Positions 1 to 5,346 of a DNA stretch of 7,449 bases are shown here, piece by piece (positions within the stretch are counted from its first letter, which is position 1; every line of letters starts with the position of its first letter). The DNA is from an uncultured Massilia sp. Lineage in GTDB: Bacteria; Pseudomonadota; Gammaproteobacteria; Burkholderiales; Burkholderiaceae. A program made the position numbers and the translations under genes. The stretch is from contig CAMPHU010000225.1 in NCBI GenBank assembly GCA_946886065.1, positions 1-7,449 on the forward strand. Direction: 5' to 3'. Below the pieces are notes generated by a model. It searched no databases. It saw nothing but the letters and a program-made list of their open reading frames with translations, and was not told the origin of the DNA.

Positions 1-3
1 TCA

Positions 4-615
4 TCAGAGCACGCGCCGGAAGCTGCGGCGCACCAGCTCGCGGTCGCCGCAATCGAAATGCCACCATTCGGTATTGATGCCCAGGAAGCCGGCCTGCAGC
101 ATCGCGTCGCGCAGCAGGCGGCGGTTGGCCACCTGCGCCTCGGTGAGCTGGCCGGCCTGCAGGAAGCCTTCTTCCAGCGCCGGATGCGAGCGGTTGGTCA
201 TGTCGTCGAAACCGGTGCCCATGTCCAGCTCGCGCCCGTCGGCGTCGAGCAGGGTGATGTCGAGCGCCATGCCGTAGGAGTGGATCGAGCCGCGCTCCGG
301 ATTGGCCAGGTACATCTGCAGCCCGGTGCCTTCCAGCGCATCCCACAGCTGCTGCTGCACGCGCTGCGGGCGCAGGGCGTCCAGCACCAGCGGGGTCAGG
401 TCGGGACGGCGCGCGGCCAGCCAGGCCACGACCTTCTCGAGGGCGCTGGCCGCCTCGACGTGCAGCCAGGCGCAGTCGTAGGGCGAATACAGGTCGCGTC
501 CGACGAAGTTGTTGTCCGTGGCGTAGCGCAGATCGACCTGGATGCCGGCGATGCTGCTCAGGTGGCGGAATTCGGGGCTGCCGGCGATCTCCTCGCTGGC
601 CACGGTTAAACTCAT
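4..615 (-). CDS. ddpX: D-alanyl-D-alanine dipeptidase, VanX/DdpX family
   Basis: A 203-residue zinc dipeptidase of the VanX/DdpX (peptidase M15D) family, which hydrolyses D-Ala-D-Ala to free D-alanine. The visible signature is complete: SIHSYGMALD (110-119) supplies zinc ligands H112 and D119, EWWH (183-186) supplies the catalytic base E183 and third ligand H186, and R82 in the ALRP motif matches the catalytic arginine of VanX. Ligand spacing agrees with VanX and the length is normal. No signal peptide is visible, so a cytoplasmic location is inferred. The start is the ATG at 615-613: the motif-bearing protein begins there, AAAAAGG lies 6 bases upstream, and the ATG overlaps the lysR stop as ATGA, suggesting translational coupling. 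The gene ends with tandem TGA stops (6-4 and 3-1). No vanH or vanA partner is visible, so a role in recycling dipeptide is more likely than glycopeptide resistance. Family assignment is firm; physiological role is inferred. Confidence 0.93.
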   Translation of the reverse strand: MSLTVASEEIAGSPEFRHLSSIAGIQVDLRYATDNNFVGRDLYSPYDCAWLHVEAASALEKVVAWLAARRPDLTPLVLDALRPQRVQQQLWDALEGTGLQMYLANPERGSIHSYGMALDITLLDADGRELDMGTGFDDMTNRSHPALEEGFLQAGQLTEAQVANRRLLRDAMLQAGFLGINTEWWHFDCGDRELVRRSFRRVL

Positions 616-1517
616 GTACAACCTTTTTCGAGACAGGCGCGCGCGGTCGCGCCGATACAATTGGCCAGCTCGCGCGCCCCGTGCGACAGCGGGGAATGGC
701 TGGCGGTCAGCAGGTACAGGTTCACCGCGATGTCCGGCTCCCACGGACGGCAGATCACCTTGGCGGGCGAGGCCGACGCCGCCGTGAACGGGTCCAGCAC
801 GGCGGTGCCGGCGCCCGCTTCGACCAGCGAGCGCGCGATCTGGTAAGTTTGCACCACGGTGTTGAAGACCGGATGCACGTCCGCCGCCTCGCAGGAGGCG
901 GTCATCAGTTCGCCGAGCGGATCGCCGTCGTTCAGGCCGATCAGCTCGCCCTTCAGGGCGGAGGGCGGCATCGGCTTGCCGCGTTCTTCCTCGCCCCAGG
1001 TGCCGACCGGCGCCATCACGGTCAGCAGGCCGTGCGCGATCGGCTCGGCCACGATGCCGGGATGGCGTGGATCCTGCAGCGACACCGCCAGGTCGGCTTC
1101 GCCCAGGCGCAGCACGTTGACGATCTCGCTGGTGTGGTGGGTGGCCAGCTCGCAGCGGGTCTGCGGGAAGTCGCGCCGCCACTGCGTCATGGCGCCGGGC
1201 AGCACGCTCATCGCGATGGTCGGCGTCGACACCAGGCGCACGGTCTCCACCGCGCGGCCCTTGAGGCTGGCGGCCAGGCGGCGGATGCCCTGCAGGTCGC
1301 GGTTGAGCTTCTCGGTCTCCGCGAACAGGCGGTGCGCCTCGGGCTTCGGATACAGCTTGCCGCGCACCCGCTCGAACAGCGGCATGCCCAGCTGCAGTTC
1401 GGCGTGCTGGAGCACCTTGGTCACCGCCGGCTGGGAGATGTGGAGAACCTGGGCGGCACCGCTGATGGTGCCGACCTGCATGATGGCGTGGAAAACTTCG
1501 ATATGACGCAGGCGCAT
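612..1517 (-). CDS. LysR-family transcriptional regulator
   Basis: A 301-residue LysR-type regulator of normal length. The N-terminal winged helix-turn-helix is clear: MRLRHIEVFHAI opens the domain, and the recognition region SGAAQVLHISQPAVTKVLQ spans about residues 19-37, followed by the typical LFER motif (47-50). A linker helix leads to a periplasmic-binding-protein-like effector domain from about residue 91 to 295 (VRLVSTPTIAMSVLP marks its first strand and helix). The ATG at 1517-1515 is preceded by AAGGA with 6-base spacing. The gene is co-directional with its neighbours rather than divergent, and its TGA overlaps the dipeptidase ATG, so the two are almost certainly co-translated. The effector is unknown; a cell-wall fragment, amino sugar or D-Ala-D-Ala is an inference from context. 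Targets could be ddpX itself, the upstream genes, or loci elsewhere. Confidence 0.93.
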   Translation of the reverse strand: MRLRHIEVFHAIMQVGTISGAAQVLHISQPAVTKVLQHAELQLGMPLFERVRGKLYPKPEAHRLFAETEKLNRDLQGIRRLAASLKGRAVETVRLVSTPTIAMSVLPGAMTQWRRDFPQTRCELATHHTSEIVNVLRLGEADLAVSLQDPRHPGIVAEPIAHGLLTVMAPVGTWGEEERGKPMPPSALKGELIGLNDGDPLGELMTASCEAADVHPVFNTVVQTYQIARSLVEAGAGTAVLDPFTAASASPAKVICRPWEPDIAVNLYLLTASHSPLSHGARELANCIGATARACLEKGCT

Positions 1518-1522
1518 CGCTA

Positions 1523-1569
1523 ATCCTTCAGTGAGAGCTGCCGCGCAAGGCGCGGATTTTCCGAAGGAT
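1523..1569 (-). promoter_or_regulatory. Possible SD-masking leader structure before lysR
   Basis: In the minus-strand transcript ATCCTTC (1569-1563) is perfectly complementary to GAAGGAT (1529-1523), which contains the lysR Shine-Dalgarno sequence. Between them is a second perfect hairpin, CCGCGC-CTT-GCGCGG (1555-1541). Together these could fold into a two-part structure that hides the ribosome site. The complementarity is directly visible; a regulatory role is inference, and the outer stem is only 7 base pairs long. Confidence 0.35.
1524..1528 (-). promoter_or_regulatory. Ribosome binding site of the lysR gene
   Basis: On the minus strand AAGGA sits 6 bases before the ATG at 1517 and fixes that start. 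The same bases form part of a GAAGGAT arm that can pair with an upstream ATCCTTC (see the leader structure at 1523-1569), so access to this site may be controlled. Confidence 0.75.
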
Positions 1570-1575
1570 ACAGCG

Positions 1576-1612
1576 AAAACGTGCCGGCGGCGACCATCAT
1601 GGCGTGGTCGCC
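1576..1612 (-). terminator. Weak candidate terminator or attenuator overlapping the amidase stop
   Basis: On the minus strand GGCGACCA (1612-1605) pairs perfectly with TGGTCGCC (1596-1589), with an 8-base loop holding the amidase TGA. It can extend by GCC/GGC across a 3-base bulge and is followed by ACGTTTTCG. The U run is only four long and the left arm lies inside coding sequence where a ribosome would block it, so this may be a partial terminator, an mRNA 3' structure, or chance in GC-rich DNA. Confidence 0.3.
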
Positions 1613-2643
1613 GGCGCCGGGCCCGCCGGTACCGGCGGTGGGACAGGCGGCGTCGGGGCGGCGGGCGCCGGCGCCGTCTCGGGCACCACGGGCACGGGCA
1701 CGGCCGGCGCCGGCGGAACCGGGATGGCCGGCGCCGTCAGCGGCGCGGGCGAGGGCGGGACCGGCGCGGTGGACGGCGTGGCCGGCACCGGCGGCGTACC
1801 CGGCAGCGGCGGCGGCATGGCCACCGGCGGCGCCGGCGGCGCCGGCATCGCGGGCAGCGGCGCATTCGGCGGCGTGGTCAGCACTTCGAGCAGGGTCGCG
1901 GTCTCGGCGTCCGGGTTGCCGGTAAAGTCAGCCGGACGGTATTTCATCTGGAAGGCGGCCAGGGTGGTGCGGGTCGCTTCGTCCAGCACGCCGGTCTGCG
2001 GCAGCGAGAAGCCGTGCATGACCAGCTTGCGCTGGAACCAGCCGACGTCCGGCAGGAAGGCGTCGAAGGCCGGGCGCACCAGCGCCACGCGGCCCGCGTC
2101 CGGCCACTTCACCAGGCCTTCCTGGGCCAGGCGCTGCCACGGGAACAGCGGGCCCGGATCCTGCTTGCGCAACGGAGCGATGTCGCTGTGGCCGAGGACG
2201 TTTTCCGGCGCCACGCGGTGGCGCTGCACGATGTCCTTCACCAGGCCCACCAGGGCGTCGACCTGGGTCTGCGGGAAAGGCGCGAACACGCGGCCGTTCG
2301 GGGTGTCCTTCCAGCCCGCGTTGACGATCTCGATGCCGATCGAGCTGTTGTTCAGCTGGGTATAGTTCTTCCAGCTCGAGTTGCCGGCATGGTAGGCCGA
2401 GCGGGTCTCGTCCACCAGGCGGTAGATGACCGGCTCGGGATCGTCGGTGAGCAGGTAGTGAGCGCTTACCTGCTGCTCCGTCAGGATCTTGATCGAGGCC
2501 GGCTTGTCGGCCACGGTGTAGTGCAGCACCAGGAAGCGCACGCGGCTGGCCTGGCCGACGGAATTGTAGGTGGTGTCGTAGCGCGGGCCGGTGGCGCAGC
2601 CGGCCAGCAGGGCAAGGGCGAGTACGGAGATCAGGGTTTTCAT
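1597..2643 (-). CDS. amiD: AmiD-like lipoprotein N-acetylmuramoyl-L-alanine amidase with Pro-rich tail
   Basis: A 348-residue Amidase_2 (AmpD/AmiD family) zinc amidase that cuts the bond between MurNAc (or anhydro-MurNAc) and L-Ala of the stem peptide. A lipoprotein signal ends at lipobox LAGC with acylated C16; Ala at +2 favours the outer membrane by the enterobacterial rule. The catalytic domain (about 32-180) shows zinc ligands H41 (LHYT), H152 (GHSD) and D162 (KQDPG), plus E105 in GIEIVN and K160, as in AmiD/AmpD. A peptidoglycan-binding domain follows (about 197-255, with GVLDEATRTTLAAFQ). Residues 258-348 are an extreme Pro/Ala tail: about 42 of 91 residues are proline and E322 is the only charged one. 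The ATG at 2643 is the natural start because it opens the signal peptide and has AGGAA 5 bases upstream. It lies 17 bases after the kinase gene. The lipid anchor separates it from cytoplasmic AmpD. Confidence 0.93.
   Translation of the reverse strand: MKTLISVLALALLAGCATGPRYDTTYNSVGQASRVRFLVLHYTVADKPASIKILTEQQVSAHYLLTDDPEPVIYRLVDETRSAYHAGNSSWKNYTQLNNSSIGIEIVNAGWKDTPNGRVFAPFPQTQVDALVGLVKDIVQRHRVAPENVLGHSDIAPLRKQDPGPLFPWQRLAQEGLVKWPDAGRVALVRPAFDAFLPDVGWFQRKLVMHGFSLPQTGVLDEATRTTLAAFQMKYRPADFTGNPDAETATLLEVLTTPPNAPLPAMPAPPAPPVAMPPPLPGTPPVPATPSTAPVPPSPAPLTAPAIPVPPAPAVPVPVVPETAPAPAAPTPPVPPPVPAGPAPATTP
1600..1870 (-). repeat. Low-complexity GC-rich tract encoding the Pro/Ala tail
   Basis: This stretch is built of degenerate GCC/GGC/CCG triplet runs (for example GGCGGCGCCGGCGGCGCC on the plus strand) that encode irregular PAP, PVP and PPAP units in the amidase tail. 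There is no exact long tandem unit. The same composition opens long arginine- or glycine-rich frames on the opposite strand, which I treat as artefacts. Such tracts often vary in length between strains. Confidence 0.6.
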
Positions 2644-2648
2644 GGGTG

Positions 2649-2653
2649 TTCCT
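2649..2653 (-). promoter_or_regulatory. Ribosome binding site of the amidase gene
   Basis: AGGAA on the minus strand lies 5 bases before the ATG at 2643, within the 17-base gap after the kinase stop. It supports the start that exposes the lipoprotein signal and argues against longer upstream versions of the reading frame. Confidence 0.7.
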
Positions 2654-2660
2654 GTGTGGT

Positions 2661-3593
2661 CTAGTCGATGCCGGGCAGCGGCCCGGCCGCCAGGCGCGCG
2701 GCGGCGTGGTGGGCGCGCAGGCCGGTCTGGCTGAGCGGGGTGTCGGGCGGCAGCGCGGCGCGCATGGTTTGCACGATTACCGGATGCAGCTCGGCGGCGC
2801 GGCCGGTCAGGGCCACCGGGCGCGGGCCGAAGCGGCGGATCATGGCCAGCGCCAGGCGCGCCAGTTCCTTGCCCGCTTCGCGCAGGATGCTTGCCGCGGC
2901 GGGGTCGCGCTCGGCGCTGGCGGCCACGGCCAGGGCCAGCTTGCCGACCTCGCCCCGCTCGCTGTGGTAGATGAACTGGCGCGAATACGACCAGTCGCTG
3001 CCGCCGATGTGCTGGAACGCGGCCTGGGCCATGGGCGAAGATTGCCAGCTGCCCGGCTGCTCGTCCTCGTTGCGCCAGATGTGGCGCAGCGCCTCGCGCG
3101 CGATCCAGAAACCGCCGCCGCCGTCGTCCAGCACCACGCCGCGTCCGCCGGCGCGATGCAGCTCGCCATTGGCGTCGATGAAGGCGCCGATCGAGCCGGT
3201 GCCGGCGTAGACCAGGTAGCCTTCGCCGGGGCTGAAGCTGGCCAGGTAGGCGATCTCGATGTCGTTGCAAAGGGTGACCGCGCTGGATTCGATGCCGAGG
3301 AAGCCGGCCAGCCAGCGCGCCAGCTGTTCGCCCTCGCCGCCGAAGCCGGTCATGCCGGCGCGGACCGCTGACGGGCGGCCGTGCTCCAGCACGGCCTGGG
3401 CCATGCCGGCGAAGGTGGCGCGCACCGTGCCGCGGCCTTCGCTGCTGGCCATCTGCAGGGCGGACAGGCCGTCGACCGTGCCTTCGGCCACGATGTGGCC
3501 GCCGGGTGCGGCCAGTGCCCAGCGGGTCTGGGTGCCGCCGGCGTCGATGCCCAGGCCCATGCCTTCAAGGGCGTGTTGTGCGTGTGTTTGCAT
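2661..3593 (-). CDS. BadF/BadG-family amino-sugar kinase (GlcNAc or MurNAc kinase)
   Basis: A 310-residue ASKHA-fold kinase of the BadF/BadG/BcrA/BcrD family, the group holding NagK-type N-acetylglucosamine kinase, glucosamine kinase GspK and the MurNAc/GlcNAc kinase MurK. It would phosphorylate a free amino sugar with ATP in the cytoplasm. Visible motifs: phosphate-1 loop DAGGTQTRW (17-25), likely catalytic base D111 in CNDIEIA, phosphate-2 loop AGTGSIG (130-136), GGRG (149-152) with DDGGGGFWI (156-164), and adenosine motif LTGRAAELH (262-270). The start is uncertain: ATG at 3593 has only a weak GACGG-like site, while an in-frame ATG at 3560 (residue 12) has GAAGG too close to it; 3593 gives a little sequence before the first strand. 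Clustering with an amidase, a glycosidase and an AmpG-like transporter favours a murein sugar over benzoyl-CoA-type roles. GlcNAc versus MurNAc cannot be decided from sequence. Confidence 0.87.
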   Translation of the reverse strand: MQTHAQHALEGMGLGIDAGGTQTRWALAAPGGHIVAEGTVDGLSALQMASSEGRGTVRATFAGMAQAVLEHGRPSAVRAGMTGFGGEGEQLARWLAGFLGIESSAVTLCNDIEIAYLASFSPGEGYLVYAGTGSIGAFIDANGELHRAGGRGVVLDDGGGGFWIAREALRHIWRNEDEQPGSWQSSPMAQAAFQHIGGSDWSYSRQFIYHSERGEVGKLALAVAASAERDPAAASILREAGKELARLALAMIRRFGPRPVALTGRAAELHPVIVQTMRAALPPDTPLSQTGLRAHHAAARLAAGPLPGID

Positions 3594-3691
3594 GACCGTC
3601 AAGTTTACGCTCCCAGCGCGCCGGAGCGCGAATGAATGCTGGCGCTTGCCGCATGAGCCAGGGTTATAAGCGCGAGGTAAAGCCCATTCAT
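3594..3691 (-). promoter_or_regulatory. Intergenic gap with possible internal promoter for kinase-amidase
   Basis: This is the largest gap in the window. On the minus strand TATAAC (3668-3663) matches five of six bases of a sigma70 -10 box, and ATGAAT (3691-3686), 17 bases upstream, matches only three of six of a -35 box. Perfect 8-base inverted copies, CATTCATT (3685-3692) and AATGAATG (3631-3638), flank the -10 box. A short CGCGC/GCGCG hairpin lies nearer the kinase (3617-3630). I see no U-tract terminator, so read-through from upstream remains likely. A second promoter here is plausible but weakly supported. Confidence 0.3.
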
Positions 3692-5323
3692 TTACGATTT
3701 GTTCCAGACCTGCACCCGCGCGCCCTCGACGCCGAGGCGGTCGACGGCGCTGACGAATACCGCGTCGGCCGCGCCCAGCGTGCCGTCGTCGGGAATGGTC
3801 CAGTCCACGCGCGAGGCCGGGGCCACGGCGAAGCGCCATTCCTTGCCGTGGCGCGCCCAGATCGCATACAGGGCGTTGGCCTTGCCGGCCTTCAGTTTAA
3901 GCTGGAGCGCGTTCTTGCGGCGCTCGGCCGCGACCAGCGGCGTGCCGGGAGCTTCGCCGGCCAGCCAGGGCGTGGCCGGCACCAGGGCCGGGCCGGTGTA
4001 GCGGGTGGCGCGCAGCTGGTCGCTGATGCCCTTGCGGTTCTGCATCAGGGCCGCCATGCTGAAGTGGACGTGGCCGCTGGCCGCCGGGCGGGCGCGCGTG
4101 ACGCTGATCTGCTGCAGCACTTCTTCCGGCTGGTAGTCCCTGGTCGGCGCGCCGATGCGGCTGGTGAACAGGCCCGGCCACATGTGGCGGCCCTTCGTGT
4201 TCTGCGAGATCCAGTAGTCGAGCAGCACGTCGTAGGCCTGGCCCGTTTGCGAGATCGGCCAGTACAGCTGGGGCGTGAAGTAGTCGAGCCAGCCGTTCTG
4301 CAGCCACAGCTCGGCGTCCGCGTACAGCTTGTCGTACTGCGAGAAGCCGGTGATGCCTGGCGGGCGGCGGTCCGGGCGGCCCAGGCCGAAGGGGCTGATG
4401 CCGAAGCGCACCCAGCTCTTCTCGCGGCGGATGCCGTTATAGATGTTCTCGATCAGGCGGTTGACGTTGTCGCGGCGCCAGGAGGCGCGATCGAGCTTGC
4501 CGCCGCTTGCCACGTAGCGGTCCCAGGCCGGCTGGTCCGGGAAGTCGAGTTCGGCCTTGCCGGTCTTGCCGTCCAGCGCCGCCGCATTGCCCGCGATGTC
4601 AGCGGGCGTGGCTTCGATCGGATACGGATAGAAGTAGTCGTCGATGTGCACGCCGTCGATGTCGTAGCGGCGCACCACGTCCAGGATCACGTCCAGGGTC
4701 TGCTTCGAGGCCGCTTCCTCGGCCGGGTCCATCCACATGAACTTGCCGTAGCGCTTGACCGCCGCCGGGTTGGCGTTGGTGATATGGTTGGGCGCTGCGG
4801 GCGAGCGGGCGCCGTCGTGGCGCGCGCGGTAGGGATTGAACCAGGCGTGCAGCTCGATGCCGCGCGCATGCGCCTCCGTGACCCAGAACTTGAGCGGGTC
4901 GTACCAGGGCTGCGGGGCCTTGCCCTGGGCGCCGGTCAGGTATTCCGACCACGGCTCGATCTTGGACGCGTAGATGGAATCGGCCGAGGGGCGTACCTGC
5001 AGCACGATGGCGTTCAGGTTGAGCGCCTTGGCGCGGTCGAGGATGGCGATGGCCTCGGCCTGCTGCTGGGCGGCCGTCAGGTTCTGTTTGGTCGGCCAGT
5101 CGATGTTGGCGACGGTCGAGACCCAGGCGGCGCGGAATTCGCGCGGGGCCGGCGGCGGCTGCTCGCCGCCCGTCACCACGGGCGCATCGGCGGGCGCGGG
5201 GGCGCCGGGTTGCGCGCTGCTCGCCGCAGGCTGGGTGGTACAGGCGCTCATCAAGCCGCCGAGGGCCAGGGCGCCGGCGACGCCGGCAAGCGCGAAGGCG
5301 CGTTTTTTCAGGTCAGGCTGCAC
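3692..5323 (-). CDS. GHL10 (DUF187) family lipoprotein glycosidase, DigH/YddW-like
   Basis: A 543-residue glycosyl-hydrolase-like GHL10 protein. The characterised E. coli relative DigH (YddW) is an outer-membrane lipoprotein that cuts peptidoglycan glycans lacking stem peptides. A basic, hydrophobic signal (KKRAFALAG) leads to LMSAC with likely lipidated C28; Met at -3 is slightly unusual. A Pro/Ala linker covers about 31-60. The TIM-barrel domain (about 61-445) shows REFRAAWVSTVANIDWP (61-77), LQVRPSADSIY (109-119), HAWFNPYR (159-166), DGVHIDDYFYPYP (223-235), GISPFG (308-313) and TPQLYWP (350-356). A C-terminal extension (about 450-543) makes it longer than YddW. The start is GTG at 5323-5321 with AAGGAG 5 bases upstream; the overlapping ATG (5325) is in another frame with an early stop. 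It follows nagX after 23 bases. The family is clear; the DigH-like activity is inferred. Confidence 0.9.
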   Translation of the reverse strand: MQPDLKKRAFALAGVAGALALGGLMSACTTQPAASSAQPGAPAPADAPVVTGGEQPPPAPREFRAAWVSTVANIDWPTKQNLTAAQQQAEAIAILDRAKALNLNAIVLQVRPSADSIYASKIEPWSEYLTGAQGKAPQPWYDPLKFWVTEAHARGIELHAWFNPYRARHDGARSPAAPNHITNANPAAVKRYGKFMWMDPAEEAASKQTLDVILDVVRRYDIDGVHIDDYFYPYPIEATPADIAGNAAALDGKTGKAELDFPDQPAWDRYVASGGKLDRASWRRDNVNRLIENIYNGIRREKSWVRFGISPFGLGRPDRRPPGITGFSQYDKLYADAELWLQNGWLDYFTPQLYWPISQTGQAYDVLLDYWISQNTKGRHMWPGLFTSRIGAPTRDYQPEEVLQQISVTRARPAASGHVHFSMAALMQNRKGISDQLRATRYTGPALVPATPWLAGEAPGTPLVAAERRKNALQLKLKAGKANALYAIWARHGKEWRFAVAPASRVDWTIPDDGTLGAADAVFVSAVDRLGVEGARVQVWNKS

Positions 5324-5328
5324 ATCGG

Positions 5329-5334
5329 CTCCTT
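5329..5334 (-). promoter_or_regulatory. Ribosome binding site that decides the GTG start
   Basis: AAGGAG on the minus strand lies 5 bases before GTG at 5323. The bases read ATGTG, so an automated caller might choose the ATG two bases earlier, but that frame reads ATG-TGC-AGC-CTG-ACC-TGA and stops after five codons. The GTG frame gives the full signal peptide and enzyme. Confidence 0.8.
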
Positions 5335-5346
5335 ATTCTTTTCATT

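Noticed and set aside
4..615. A vancomycin-resistance (vanX) determinant
   Set aside because: No vanH, vanA or two-component vanRS genes are visible, and the neighbours are murein recycling genes in a likely Gram-negative organism, so ordinary D-Ala-D-Ala salvage fits better.
4..1182. A 392-codon version of the dipeptidase starting far upstream
   Set aside because: The extra N-terminal part is Arg/Ala-rich, overlaps lysR in another frame and matches no domain; the ATG at 615 gives the normal VanX-family length and has a good ribosome site.
681..1523. Plus-strand open frames opposite lysR (about 215-280 codons)
   Set aside because: Composition is typical of a shadow frame, and the minus strand holds a complete LysR protein with coherent domains.
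1541..1560. A plus-strand intrinsic terminator (CCGCGC/GCGCGG stem then ATTTT)
   Set aside because: No plus-strand gene ends here, the stem is only 6 bp and the T run only four; the hairpin is better considered as part of the lysR leader.
1531..2664. A 377-codon plus-strand frame rich in Arg/Gly, and a parallel Gly/Ala-rich frame from 1604
   Set aside because: Both are readings of the low-complexity DNA encoding the amidase Pro/Ala tail in other frames. Their repetitiveness comes from GC-rich triplets, and no ribosome site or domain supports them.
5323..5325. ATG start for the glycosidase gene
   Set aside because: This ATG overlaps the real GTG but is in another frame that stops after five codons.
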